A stretch of 64,000 bases of DNA from Exiguobacterium sp. 9-2 (lineage in GTDB: Bacteria; Bacillota; Bacilli; Exiguobacteriales; Exiguobacteriaceae). Position numbers and translations under genes: made by a program. Within the stretch, counting starts at the first letter, position 1. Every line of letters starts with the position of its first letter. The stretch is taken from the NCBI RefSeq assembly GCF_036287235.1, contig NZ_CP142850.1, positions 2,571,336 through 2,635,335 on the forward strand, in the 5' to 3' direction. The notes beneath the pieces are model-generated. The model worked only from the letters and a program-made list of their open reading frames with translations, searched no databases and had not been told where the DNA came from. Below, in pieces: positions 43,911 to 52,860 of this stretch.

Positions 43911-45062
43911 TCATGACTGGACGTTCCGGCGTACGGTCGTCTGTAAAGCATGACGAACGTTTCGGATGACGACGGCTTGTTCAGTGAACGTCATTTGTGA
44001 AGCAGACGGAAGGCAGATACCGTCTTCAAACAAGCGACGGCTGACGTCAACCCCTTCTGCTGTGACAAATGGTACGTCGCGATAGACGGGCTGTAAGTGC
44101 ATCGGTTTCCAGACCGGGCGAGACTCGGCATTCGCTTGTTGCAGTGTCTGAATCATCGCATCGCGTTGCGCTTGACCACCCGGTAAAAGAAAGGCACTGA
44201 GCCAGCGGTTGGCGAATGTTCTAGGCTGCTCGACTTGCGACGTGACGCTGTCCGGTGCAAAGGCACGGTCGTAGCGATCAAAAATTTTCCGCCGTGCATC
44301 GACGCGTTGATCGAGAACCTCAAGCTGTCCCCGTCCGATCCCAGCAGCGACATTACTCATCCGGTAATTGTAGCCGACTTCCGTATGCTCATAATGCAAG
44401 ACCGGCTGTCGCGCTTGTGTTCCGAGATAAAAGGCACGCTCGATCAGAGCCGGATCATTTGCGACAAGCATTCCGCCGCCTGACGTCGTGATGATTTTGT
44501 TGCCATTGAACGAATAGATTCCGAACGTTCCGAACGTTCCTGTCATCCGCCCGTTGACACGAGTCCCGAGTGATTCTGCAGCATCCTCGATCAACGGAAC
44601 ATCGTATTCTTCACAGAGCGCAGCAATCTCCTCGATTTGCGCGGCGACACCGTACAGATGAACGACGATGACAGCCTTCGGAAGTCGACCACGCGTCGCC
44701 GCCTGGATCAAGGCCCGACGGAGTGCGACGGGCGACATGTTCCAGGTCTCTTCTTCCGAGTCGATCAATACAGGTCGCGCTCCGACATACCGAATCGGAT
44801 TCGTCGAGGCAATGAACGTCAAGGACTGACAGAAGACATCATCCCCCGTCGTGACACCAAGTGTCGCGAGCGCCAGATGGATCGCTGCTGTCCCACTGCT
44901 CGTCGCAAGCGTTGCACCAGCTCCCGTGTATGCTTGCATATCTCGTTCAAAGGCATCGACATTTGGTCCAAGAGGGGCGACCCAGTTCGTCTCGAGTGCC
45001 TCGTTGACGTAACGGGCTTCCTGACCACTTAAATGCGGGATGGAGAGTGGGATGTGTTTCAT
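43911..45062 (-). CDS. DegT/DnrJ/EryC1 aminotransferase (PglE/EpsN-like)
   Basis: A 383-residue PLP-dependent sugar aminotransferase. It starts IPLSIPHLSGQEARYVNEALETNWVAPLGPNVDAFE, typical of PglE/EpsN enzymes that aminate UDP-4-keto-6-deoxy-GlcNAc. The PLP lysine is in YSFNGNKIITTSGGGML near residue 185, with EDAAESLGTRVNGRMTG just before it. With the PglF-like dehydratase and PglC-like transferase of the same operon it should make and use a UDP-4-amino-4,6-dideoxy sugar (bacillosamine type). Its start overlaps the FemAB-like gene by four bases. Confidence 0.92.
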   Translation of the reverse strand: MKHIPLSIPHLSGQEARYVNEALETNWVAPLGPNVDAFERDMQAYTGAGATLATSSGTAAIHLALATLGVTTGDDVFCQSLTFIASTNPIRYVGARPVLIDSEEETWNMSPVALRRALIQAATRGRLPKAVIVVHLYGVAAQIEEIAALCEEYDVPLIEDAAESLGTRVNGRMTGTFGTFGIYSFNGNKIITTSGGGMLVANDPALIERAFYLGTQARQPVLHYEHTEVGYNYRMSNVAAGIGRGQLEVLDQRVDARRKIFDRYDRAFAPDSVTSQVEQPRTFANRWLSAFLLPGGQAQRDAMIQTLQQANAESRPVWKPMHLQPVYRDVPFVTAEGVDVSRRLFEDGICLPSASQMTFTEQAVVIRNVRHALQTTVRRNVQS

Positions 45063-46129
45063 GATGTTTCCTCCCTTCGAGGTGACAGATGACGAATCGG
45101 TGTTCGGTAGAGCGGGAACCAGTGACCCATTTGAGTTTCCGGATGTTGTCGTTCGAATTGTCGCGTTAGACGCTCATAGATCGTGGCATCAAGAATCGAC
45201 GTACCGAGTCCAAAAAACGTTTGATTCGCACTAAAGGATCGTTTGTAGGCAAGTAAGCTATCCGTATTCGATCGTGTCGTGCCTCCCCCGAGATGAAGCG
45301 CTTGAAAACCGGCTTGTTTTGCCCAACGAATCATCTCTGCGAATAATAGATGGTTGGGTCGAAGTGCTAACGACGCGGGATCGGAAGCACCGAGATGATA
45401 ATGCGCGAACTGGCGACCAGTCAAGACGATGCATCCGGCGATGATCCGTCCGTCATGTTCAGCAAGCAACAGGACATTTTTGATTCGTCCGTCCGCGAAG
45501 TGATCGAAGTAGGTCTGATCAAAGTAATACCGGGCATCGGCTTGATGTTTGTCCATCGTCATCTGATAGAGACGCGCGAAGTCCCGGTATTCTTCCGGGC
45601 GTCCCAGACGAATCGTGACGCCTTCGCGACGCGCCTTCCGGATGTTGCGTCGCGTCATTTGCGAAAAGTCGCTTTCGATCATCTCGAACGGGTCCGTTAG
45701 TTCCAGTGTCACGGTCGGCTGCAGGATCTCCGTTTGATGGCACCAGTATTGACCCAGTTCTTGATTGTGCAAGAGTGGATGGAAGCGAACCGTCTCTGTG
45801 ACGATTCCCGTCTCATTGCAATAGCGTTCGAATCGCTCGCGCGCTTCGCGAATCTGATCGAGTGACCAGATGCCTTTGAAAGAAGGACCACCGTAGCCGT
45901 AAGGTGTCGTGATATCTTCAAAGAGTGTGCCTGGAATCCGTCGCCGCAAGTACGGATAGATCAACGTCCCAAACTCCGTCGGATAATAAAATAACTCAGG
46001 AATCTCGTCGTGTTCCTTCGCGAGTTCGAAGTAAGCATGTTCGTAGTAACAATCGAGCTGATAGGTCGCAACGAGTGCATCCCATTCGCGCGGATCCCGG
46101 ATCAACCGTTCATCGCTTAACGACATCAT
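45059..46129 (-). CDS. FemAB/GNAT-fold acyl- or aminoacyltransferase of the polysaccharide locus
   Basis: A 356-residue protein of the FemAB-like (acetyltransferase_6) GNAT superfamily. Marks are YEHAYFELAKEH near residue 29, YPYLRRRIPG, SQMTRRNIRKARREGVTIRLG near residue 165 and YHLGASDP, LRPNHLLFAEMIRWAKQAGFQALHLGGGTT near residue 270. Members transfer amino acids from tRNA or acyl groups from CoA. It sits where a PglD-type acetyltransferase is expected, so it may acylate the 4-amino sugar. The ATG at 46129 has GGAGG eight bases upstream; a longer frame into the PglC-like gene was rejected. Confidence 0.82.
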   Translation of the reverse strand: MMSLSDERLIRDPREWDALVATYQLDCYYEHAYFELAKEHDEIPELFYYPTEFGTLIYPYLRRRIPGTLFEDITTPYGYGGPSFKGIWSLDQIREARERFERYCNETGIVTETVRFHPLLHNQELGQYWCHQTEILQPTVTLELTDPFEMIESDFSQMTRRNIRKARREGVTIRLGRPEEYRDFARLYQMTMDKHQADARYYFDQTYFDHFADGRIKNVLLLAEHDGRIIAGCIVLTGRQFAHYHLGASDPASLALRPNHLLFAEMIRWAKQAGFQALHLGGGTTRSNTDSLLAYKRSFSANQTFFGLGTSILDATIYERLTRQFERQHPETQMGHWFPLYRTPIRHLSPRREETS

Positions 46130-46730
46130 GGGGAACACCTCCGTCGAGACCCTTGAACTCACCCATCCCAGTCTGATGAGCCGTCGAGTTCCCTTCTGAC
46201 GAGATGACCATTTTGAACGTCTTGAACAAGATATAGAGATCGAGTCGGAATGTCTGATTCGCTGCGTACCATTGATCTTGCTCGAGTCGTTGTTGCCACG
46301 TCGTCGCGTTCCGTCCATGAATCTGCGCCCAGCCCGTCAGACCAGGAAGGACATCATGCCGTGTCATCTGCTCCTTCGTATAGTGGTTCAAGTAACTGAC
46401 GAGTAATGGACGCGGTCCGACGAAGCTCATCTGTCCGCGAAGAATGTTAAAAAACTGCGGAATCTCATCAAGGCTTAAGCGACGAATCCACTCGAGTGAT
46501 GCGGGAATCCGGTCTGCATCCGGGAGAAGTTTTCCCTCAGTATCCATTTCGTTCGTCATCGTGCGGAATTTGTAGATTTTGAACAACTCCCCCTTGTAAC
46601 CTGGGCGGACTTGATTGAAGAAAATCGGACGACCGAGCTTCGTATAGATGACTAAGGCGACGAGGGCGTAGACGGGAATCAGGATCAAGATAGCGATAAG
46701 ACTAACCGTGAAGTCGAATGTGCGTTTCAT
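46110..46730 (-). CDS. Undecaprenyl-phosphate sugar phosphotransferase (PglC/EpsL-like)
   Basis: A 206-residue monotopic phosphoglycosyl transferase that starts the repeat unit on undecaprenyl phosphate. It has an N-terminal re-entrant helix (FTVSLIAILILIPVYALVALVIY), then IFFNQVRPGYKGELFKIYKFRTM near residue 36, LSLDEIPQFFNILRGQMSFVGPRPLL near residue 85 and LPGLTGWAQIHGRN near residue 130. The short form without extra N-terminal helices matches PglC, which uses UDP-diNAc-bacillosamine. That agrees with PglF- and PglE-like genes in the operon. It overlaps the FemAB-like gene by 20 bases. Confidence 0.93.
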   Translation of the reverse strand: MKRTFDFTVSLIAILILIPVYALVALVIYTKLGRPIFFNQVRPGYKGELFKIYKFRTMTNEMDTEGKLLPDADRIPASLEWIRRLSLDEIPQFFNILRGQMSFVGPRPLLVSYLNHYTKEQMTRHDVLPGLTGWAQIHGRNATTWQQRLEQDQWYAANQTFRLDLYILFKTFKMVISSEGNSTAHQTGMGEFKGLDGGVPHDVVKR

Positions 46731-46745
46731 GATGACGTCCTCCTT

Positions 46746-47855
46746 TTACATAGCTGAAAAGAGATCAAGTTGTCGTTTGATGACGTCGGCTTCGTTGAAA
46801 TGTTTCATGGCACGGTCAAATCCGTTCCGTCCCATCTCGTTGGCACGGTCAGGATGTTCGACGAGTGTGTTCATCCGTTTGGCAAGCTTCGTGATATCGC
46901 GGACTTCGATGAGATAGCCTGTCTTCCCCTCGACGACTTCCTCACGACAGCCGCGGATGTTTGTCGCGATGACCGGTTTTGCGCTCGCCATCGCTTCGAT
47001 GATTGATCGTGGTACGCCTTCACGATGCGACGGTAAGACGAAGGCATCGACTTGTTGGAACAAACCCGGTACGTCTTCGACGAATCCAAGGTAGTCGACG
47101 TTTGGAATCTCGCGGATCCGCCGTAAGAATAAGTGTTTCGTCGTCTGATCGCGCTCGCTTGCCATCATCTCACCGGCAATGACGAGACGGGCTTCCGGGT
47201 GACGATAGACGACATCCTCGAATGCATCGAGCAGTTCGAGAATTCCTTTCTCTTCGACGATCCGACCGATGAATAAGAACGTAAACGGCGCTCCGGCTTC
47301 ACGTGGTCGTGGGTAGAAGCGGGTCAAGTCGATTCCATTTCCGAGATGCATCAGCCGGGTATTCGCTTTAAAGCGTTTGCGCTGGGCGAGTTGATAATCT
47401 TCCTCGCTTTGAAGGAGCAGATAATCGGTCGCGAGACGTGCCAACCACTTTTCGACTGAATACGTTAGCTGATACGTCATCCGCCCCATCTTCTCGTGGA
47501 AGTAAAAACCGTGTGCCGTATAGACGATATGCTTCGTCCCGGCACGTTTGGCGGCGACCCGTCCAAGGGCAGCGGCGACTGGTGTGTGGACATGGACGAC
47601 GTCGTAACCATCCTCTTTCAAGATTCGCGTGATTTCACGGATCGTCCGCCAGTTACTCGTCCAGTCGATTCGCCGCTCGATCGGAATGTCATGCATCCGG
47701 AATCCCTTTGCTGCCAGTTTCACCGAGGCACCCGTGTCGGCACAGGCGATGCCGACGTCGTGCCCCGCATTTTGCAAAGCGAGTAAGAGCGGCTGCAACA
47801 TCGTCTCTGCCGTCGTATCGAGAGCACAGACTTGAAGGATTTTTAGAGGCGCCAT
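46746..47855 (-). CDS. Glycosyltransferase family 4 (EpsD-like)
   Basis: A 369-residue GT4 retaining glycosyltransferase with GT-B fold. The N-terminal LKILQVCALDTTAETMLQPLLLALQNAGHDV and DVVHVHTPVAAALGRVAAKRAG form the acceptor side. The C-terminal half has FLFIGRIVEEKGILELLDAFE near residue 194 and the donor-binding LPSHREGVPRSIIEAMASAKPVIATN near residue 282. It resembles EpsD and PglA. It is the only clear glycosyltransferase in the operon besides the initiating enzyme, so a disaccharide-like unit or transferases elsewhere are implied. The start ATG at 47855 is set by GGAGGGGGT. Confidence 0.92.
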   Translation of the reverse strand: MAPLKILQVCALDTTAETMLQPLLLALQNAGHDVGIACADTGASVKLAAKGFRMHDIPIERRIDWTSNWRTIREITRILKEDGYDVVHVHTPVAAALGRVAAKRAGTKHIVYTAHGFYFHEKMGRMTYQLTYSVEKWLARLATDYLLLQSEEDYQLAQRKRFKANTRLMHLGNGIDLTRFYPRPREAGAPFTFLFIGRIVEEKGILELLDAFEDVVYRHPEARLVIAGEMMASERDQTTKHLFLRRIREIPNVDYLGFVEDVPGLFQQVDAFVLPSHREGVPRSIIEAMASAKPVIATNIRGCREEVVEGKTGYLIEVRDITKLAKRMNTLVEHPDRANEMGRNGFDRAMKHFNEADVIKRQLDLFSAM

Positions 47856-49186
47856 ACGTGGACCCCCTCCGGTTGTTCTGCTCGTGGCAACATGCCTTTG
47901 ATGTCGACGACGATGCCGCGACCGACCTTCAGTAAGTGTTGTGCTAGATTCCAACCACCTTCAACGTATTCTTCGTGTGAGACGGCAAAGATGACGACGT
48001 CGGCTGGTTTGAGTTCACTCATCTCGAGTAAGTCGATCCCGTACTCACGTTTTGCCTCACTCTTTTCGACGAGTCGGTCCGTCACTTGGACGTCGATTCC
48101 GAACTCTTCGATTTCATGAACGAGGTTCGCAACTTTCGAGTTGCGGATGTCGCTGACGTTTTCTTTGAACGATAATCCAAGAATTGTGACCCGGGCGCCG
48201 AGCACCGGCATGTTCTGTTTGATCAAGTTCTTAACGAGCGCTGTTGCGATGAAACGCCCCATCGTATCGTTGATCCGGCGACCGGCAAGGATGACTTCCG
48301 GATGGTATCCAAGTGACTCCGCCTTCATCGTCAGATAGAACGGATCGACACCGATACAGTGACCGCCGACGAGACCCGGACGGAACGGGAGGAAGTTCCA
48401 TTTCGTACCGGCTGCTTCGAGGACTTCGAGCGTATCGATGTTCATCCGGTCGAAGATGATTGCGAGTTCGTTCATCAAGGCGATGTTGAGGTCGCGTTGT
48501 GTGTTTTCGATGATTTTTGCTGCTTCCGCGACCTTGATCGATGAGGCACGGTGGACACCGGCTTCGACGACGGCTTCATAAACTTCCGCGACGATATCCA
48601 GTGTCTGTTCATCTTGGGCGGAGACGATTTTTTTAATCGTTTTAAACGTGTGCTCATGGTCACCCGGGTTGATTCGCTCCGGTGAGTAGCCGACGAAGAA
48701 GTCGACACCAGCGCATAAGCCGGACGCTTCTTCAAGAACCGGGATACAATCTTCTTCCGTAGCTCCAGGGTAGACGGTCGACTCGTAGACGACGATGTCG
48801 CCTCTATTGAGTTGGCGACCCACGAGGTGCGACGCCCGTAAGAGTGGTGTCAGGTCCGGCTGGTTCTGTGCATTGATCGGGGTCGGAACGGCGATGATGA
48901 TGAAGTCGCTCGCCTGCAGTGCCGATGGATCTGAGACATAATCGACGGTTGCGTTCTTCAACGTGAAGGGACTCAGTTCGAGTGTCGCGTCGATGCCTTC
49001 TTGAAGTTCTTGGATTCGTTGTTCCTTGATGTCAAAGCCGATCACGCCCGTCTTTTCACCGAACGCAACGGCAACGGGAAGTCCGACGTAGCCGAGTCCG
49101 ACGACGGCAATCGAACGGTTGGCAATGGGAAGTGCACCAGTATGGGCTGCTGTCGTATCTACGATGTGTTTGACTGCCTTGTTCAT
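47843..49186 (-). CDS. UDP-N-acetylhexosamine 6-dehydrogenase (WbpO/TviB-type)
   Basis: A 447-residue NAD-dependent nucleotide-sugar dehydrogenase that oxidises C6 to a uronic acid. It has the Rossmann motif IAVVGLGYVGLPVAVAFGEK near residue 27, VYESTVYPGATEE near residue 132 and FVGYSPERINPGD near residue 160. The catalytic cysteine is in GLVGGHCIGVDPFYL near residue 275. The sequence style fits the UDP-GlcNAc/GalNAc branch better than UDP-glucose dehydrogenase. The polymer therefore probably contains an acidic sugar. It overlaps the GT4 gene by 13 bases. Confidence 0.9.
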   Translation of the reverse strand: MNKAVKHIVDTTAAHTGALPIANRSIAVVGLGYVGLPVAVAFGEKTGVIGFDIKEQRIQELQEGIDATLELSPFTLKNATVDYVSDPSALQASDFIIIAVPTPINAQNQPDLTPLLRASHLVGRQLNRGDIVVYESTVYPGATEEDCIPVLEEASGLCAGVDFFVGYSPERINPGDHEHTFKTIKKIVSAQDEQTLDIVAEVYEAVVEAGVHRASSIKVAEAAKIIENTQRDLNIALMNELAIIFDRMNIDTLEVLEAAGTKWNFLPFRPGLVGGHCIGVDPFYLTMKAESLGYHPEVILAGRRINDTMGRFIATALVKNLIKQNMPVLGARVTILGLSFKENVSDIRNSKVANLVHEIEEFGIDVQVTDRLVEKSEAKREYGIDLLEMSELKPADVVIFAVSHEEYVEGGWNLAQHLLKVGRGIVVDIKGMLPRAEQPEGVHVWRL

Positions 49187-49198
49187 GTTGGGTTCCTC

Positions 49199-50548
49199 CT
49201 ATTTCATCGACTGTTTGACGATCAACGTTTTTCCGTTTGGCTCTTGTTTGACGTGTTCGACTGGTTCGAGGACGATTTTCATGTCGGAGCCGAGTAACTT
49301 GCGCATCTCGTTCAAGAGAATCTGTTCGTGCTTCGGTTGGAAACGTTTCGCATCCGGAATATAGCGGAGTGTCACATGATTGAGCGCATGCTGTTCGACT
49401 TGGAGTCGTAGAACTGAGTTCGGTAGCTCCCGGGCAATCGTCGTGATGTCTCCTTCGAAGACTTTGCCACGCTTCTCGCTGACGATGTAGCTCGTTCCCC
49501 GACCATCGATCGAGGCGATGACGGGACCATTTAATCCGCAGCCGCATGTCTCGTCACTGAGTGTCATCCGGTCACCGATCCGGTAACGAATCAGCGGTGT
49601 GCCGCGTGTCGTAAAACAGGTGACGACGACTTCTCCGTCCTCTCCATACGGTTCGATGATGCCAGTTTCGTGGTGCAGATGCAGTTTATGATGGCGGCAC
49701 TCCGAGATGATTGGTGCTCCTTCCGAGGAACCGTATTGATCAAAGACCGGGACACCGAATGCTTCCTCGAGGATGGAGCGCATCTCCTCCGTCACCGTTT
49801 CTGATGTCGGGAAGATGGCGATCAGCGGGATATCCAGTTGAATGTGGTGCTTCAGCATATAACGGGCGATTTCGACCATCGCCGTCGGTGTTCCGTCGAG
49901 TGCGCGTGGTTGAAAACGATTCAGCTCTTCAATATAGGCTGGGAAGTTCTCTTCTTTCATATGAAAAATCGAGAGTAACAATTGATTGAGTGGTCGATTC
50001 ATCCGCCAGAAGATCGGTTTCGTTTGATCGACGGCTGTCAGCGTCCGACCGGTGAAGCTTGCCCGGCGCATTCCGGCCTTGAAACCGTGGAGTTCCTTGA
50101 AGTAATCAAGATGGGCCATCCGTTCCTGGACATCTTCTCGCATGAAGGCGACCTGGAGTGACTTTCCGCTCGTCCCTCCCGTCCGTCCGCGAACCGGCGC
50201 ATCGACACGGGACATGAACGCATCATTGTTTTGGCGAAGCGTCTCTTTTTCAAGGATCGGAATCGTCTTCAGCTGCTCGAGTGACGTAAACGGTAACTGG
50301 ATGTCATGTTCGTGAAAGAGTTGTCTGTAATACGGTGTATGCGCCACGGCGAAGGCAAGGAACGCATTCAGACGGTCGAGTTGTTCCGCTTGGTAATCCC
50401 GCGTCCGGTCCTTCATCCGGAGCTCCTTCATCTTTTGCTCATAGAAGCGACCGTAGCGTTCTTGCATCAACTTCCGACCGTATAACGAGGTCAGCCAATT
50501 TTGGATGAAAATTGGAGAGCGATAGTAGATATTCTCTTTAAGCGCCAT
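49199..50548 (-). CDS. CapK/PaaK-like AMP-binding (adenylate-forming) protein of the polysaccharide locus
   Basis: A 449-residue member of the phenylacetate-CoA-ligase-like CapK family. It shows GRTGGTSGKSLQVAFMRED near residue 119 (nucleotide-binding loop), FGVPVFDQYGSSEGAPIISECRHHKLHLH near residue 263 and RYRIGDRM near residue 328. CapK proteins recur in capsule and EPS loci, where they are thought to activate a carboxylate that decorates the polymer. With the FemAB-like transferase in the same operon it may form an activation/transfer pair; this is inference. It overlaps the epimerase gene by 11 bases. Confidence 0.85.
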   Translation of the reverse strand: MALKENIYYRSPIFIQNWLTSLYGRKLMQERYGRFYEQKMKELRMKDRTRDYQAEQLDRLNAFLAFAVAHTPYYRQLFHEHDIQLPFTSLEQLKTIPILEKETLRQNNDAFMSRVDAPVRGRTGGTSGKSLQVAFMREDVQERMAHLDYFKELHGFKAGMRRASFTGRTLTAVDQTKPIFWRMNRPLNQLLLSIFHMKEENFPAYIEELNRFQPRALDGTPTAMVEIARYMLKHHIQLDIPLIAIFPTSETVTEEMRSILEEAFGVPVFDQYGSSEGAPIISECRHHKLHLHHETGIIEPYGEDGEVVVTCFTTRGTPLIRYRIGDRMTLSDETCGCGLNGPVIASIDGRGTSYIVSEKRGKVFEGDITTIARELPNSVLRLQVEQHALNHVTLRYIPDAKRFQPKHEQILLNEMRKLLGSDMKIVLEPVEHVKQEPNGKTLIVKQSMK

Positions 50549-51572
50549 CTTGGATTTCCTCCTTCATCAAGTAATGGCTCTCGTACCAGTCGATGAATGC
50601 ATGGACACCAGCTTCGACCGTCGTCTGTGGTCGGTAGCCGATTGTCTCAAATAGTGAGGAGACATCGGCGAAACTTTCCGGGACGTCACCCGGTTGTAAC
50701 GGCATCCCGTTCTTGATCGCCGTCTTACCGAGGCGTCGTTCAATCAAGGCGACGAATTCACTTAAGCGAATCGGGCTATGACTACCGATGTTGTAGACGC
50801 GATACGGGACGTTGCTACGATCCGGTAAGGGATTTGACGCGTCAAACGTCGCGTCGACTTCCGGTTCAGTCTGGAACAGACGATAGATGCTTTCGATGAT
50901 ATCGTCGACGTAGGTGAAGTCTCGTCCCATCTCGCCGTAGTTGTAGAGATCGATTGGTTCGCCCTTCGCAATCGCCTCTGTGAACTTGAACAATGCCATA
51001 TCCGGGCGCCCCCATGGACCGTAGACGCTAAAGAAGCGAAGCCCTGTCGTCTTGATGCCGTAAAGGCTGCTATAGGTGTGTGCCATCAATTCGTTTGCTT
51101 TTTTCGAGGCGGCGTAAAGACTTAGCGGATGATCGACGGCATCCGTCGTCGCAAACGGCATCTTCGTATTCGATCCATAGACGGAACTCGATGAAGCGTA
51201 GATCAACTGCTCGACGGGATGATGGCGACAGGCTTCTAAAATCGAGAGAAAACCGACGATGTTTGATGTCATGTAGACATCGGGTCGGTCGATGCTATAG
51301 CGTACGCCTGCCTGCGCTGCCAGGTGGAGAACGAGATCAATTGATTCTTGTTCAAAGATTCGCGCGACGACTTCCGTCTCTTCGAGTGAGACCCGGTAAA
51401 ATGTATAATTCGTGCCGAGTTCAGCGAGCCGGGCTTCTTTTAACGTCGGGTCGTAATAGTCGTTCACTTCATCGAGTCCGATGACTCGGTAACCCTCCCG
51501 GATGAAACGACGTGCGGCATGAAATCCAATGAAGCCTGCGATACCAGTGATTAAGATCGTTTTATTCGGCAC
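50538..51572 (-). CDS. NAD-dependent nucleotide-sugar epimerase (UDP-glucuronate 4-epimerase-like)
   Basis: A 344-residue extended SDR epimerase. It has the dinucleotide motif ITGIAGFIGFHAARRF near residue 8, the catalytic region ASSSSVYG near residue 125, and the YxxxK motif in LYAASKKANELMAHTY near residue 150. NDYYDPTLKEARL near residue 36 is typical of UDP-glucuronate 4-epimerases. Paired with the 6-dehydrogenase it likely interconverts uronic acids. The GTG at 51572 lies nine bases after AGGAGG; no ATG fits. It overlaps the Wzy-like gene by 11 bases. Confidence 0.9.
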   Translation of the reverse strand: MPNKTILITGIAGFIGFHAARRFIREGYRVIGLDEVNDYYDPTLKEARLAELGTNYTFYRVSLEETEVVARIFEQESIDLVLHLAAQAGVRYSIDRPDVYMTSNIVGFLSILEACRHHPVEQLIYASSSSVYGSNTKMPFATTDAVDHPLSLYAASKKANELMAHTYSSLYGIKTTGLRFFSVYGPWGRPDMALFKFTEAIAKGEPIDLYNYGEMGRDFTYVDDIIESIYRLFQTEPEVDATFDASNPLPDRSNVPYRVYNIGSHSPIRLSEFVALIERRLGKTAIKNGMPLQPGDVPESFADVSSLFETIGYRPQTTVEAGVHAFIDWYESHYLMKEEIQDGA

Positions 51573-52848
51573 GGTGTTCGACCTCCTCGAAGTAGTGGCG
51601 CGCTTGCAGGCGCATGTAGTGAACGGATGTATAGACGATGAGTAACATCGGGAACAACTTATACCGGTGTCGAATGGCCGTTCCGACGTTGCCGGTTCCA
51701 AGACCGAAGATCAACGCGTTGAGTGCAAAAAGAAGGAAAAAGAAGAAGAGGACGCTGCCGAACGGATGCTGACGAATCAGTTTGAACGACCGAATGATGG
51801 TAAAACAACCGATGAAGTAGAAGATGGCGTCAAGGAAGAAAATCAGGATGTTCATGACACTCGACCATTGCCACGGGAATGGTGAGAACAGGAAGTAGAT
51901 CATCCGGATCGGTGAGTAGAGAATCATGTCGCCTGGACCTGTCACCGTCAATCCATTCAAGTAAGCGGAGCCGCCACGGTCATAGCTCATCCCGCTGAAC
52001 AACTGTCCGTTTTCCGATACGTGGGTGAACTTCGCGAACAAGACGTCTTGGAAGCTGTAGACGATGAAGCCGACGACGAGTACTTGGAAAATCAGTCGCT
52101 GTACCTTCGTCGGTTCAAAGTCCATGCGTCGTGTCTCATGGCTATAAAACGAGAAGTAGACGAGTAAGACGGCGATTCCAACGGCAAGACCGGAGTGGAA
52201 CATCGTACTGACGAAGTAGCCGAGATACGCGAGAACCATATGTCTGCTGGACTTCTCTTCCGTCCAGCGGACCATGTAATAAAGCGTATAGACGATTCCA
52301 AGGGCGACGATCTGATCCCGTAAGAGAATCGGTGAGAGCAACAATCCTTGCGGGAAGAACGCGAAGATGAGTGTTGCACCGAAGACGTATCGTTCCGGTA
52401 AACGTAATCGCTGTAATGTCTTTGCTAGAATGACGACGGCGACGACGCCAAGGATGACGTTGAAGAACTGAGCTAGGATTCGTTCCGGTCCGAACATCAG
52501 ATAGAAGATTCCGAGAAACTTGGAATAGGTGCCGCGGACGACATCATTGAAGGTCGACGGGTCGGTGAAGATTTGGACACCTTCGAGATGAAAGGCTTCC
52601 GTATCGTCCCCACTGTGCGGTGGTAAGCGGAACAGTTCGAGATCGATGAACATCAAAACCAATCGGACGAAGAAAGCGGTGATGAAGACAAGATAGAGCG
52701 GCGTCGTCTCGGCTTGGCGGAGTAGGTAATAGAGAAACAACACCGAGTTGATGAGCAGCAAGGCGGTCACGTACGTGTCCGGGAAGAGCGACCGGGCGAA
52801 TTGACAAACGAGCGCTTCAATGACGATGAGTAAGAGAATTGGTCGCAT
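51562..52848 (-). CDS. Wzy-type polysaccharide polymerase (putative)
   Basis: A 428-residue membrane protein with about eleven hydrophobic segments and a large extracytoplasmic loop (about residues 265-320, with SENGQLFSGMSYDRGGSAYLNG). It has weak sequence signals, as is usual for repeat-unit polymerases. Assignment comes from size, topology and position next to the flippase. It would polymerise lipid-linked repeat units outside the membrane. It starts 12 bases downstream of the Wzx-like gene. Confidence 0.75.
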   Translation of the reverse strand: MRPILLLIVIEALVCQFARSLFPDTYVTALLLINSVLFLYYLLRQAETTPLYLVFITAFFVRLVLMFIDLELFRLPPHSGDDTEAFHLEGVQIFTDPSTFNDVVRGTYSKFLGIFYLMFGPERILAQFFNVILGVVAVVILAKTLQRLRLPERYVFGATLIFAFFPQGLLLSPILLRDQIVALGIVYTLYYMVRWTEEKSSRHMVLAYLGYFVSTMFHSGLAVGIAVLLVYFSFYSHETRRMDFEPTKVQRLIFQVLVVGFIVYSFQDVLFAKFTHVSENGQLFSGMSYDRGGSAYLNGLTVTGPGDMILYSPIRMIYFLFSPFPWQWSSVMNILIFFLDAIFYFIGCFTIIRSFKLIRQHPFGSVLFFFFLLFALNALIFGLGTGNVGTAIRHRYKLFPMLLIVYTSVHYMRLQARHYFEEVEHRAE

Positions 52849-52860
52849 CTTCTTCCCTCC

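Noticed and set aside
45059-46318. Longer 419-residue form of the FemAB-like protein
   Set aside because: The extra 63 residues are low-complexity out-of-frame readings of the PglC-like gene; the ATG at 46129 has a proper RBS.
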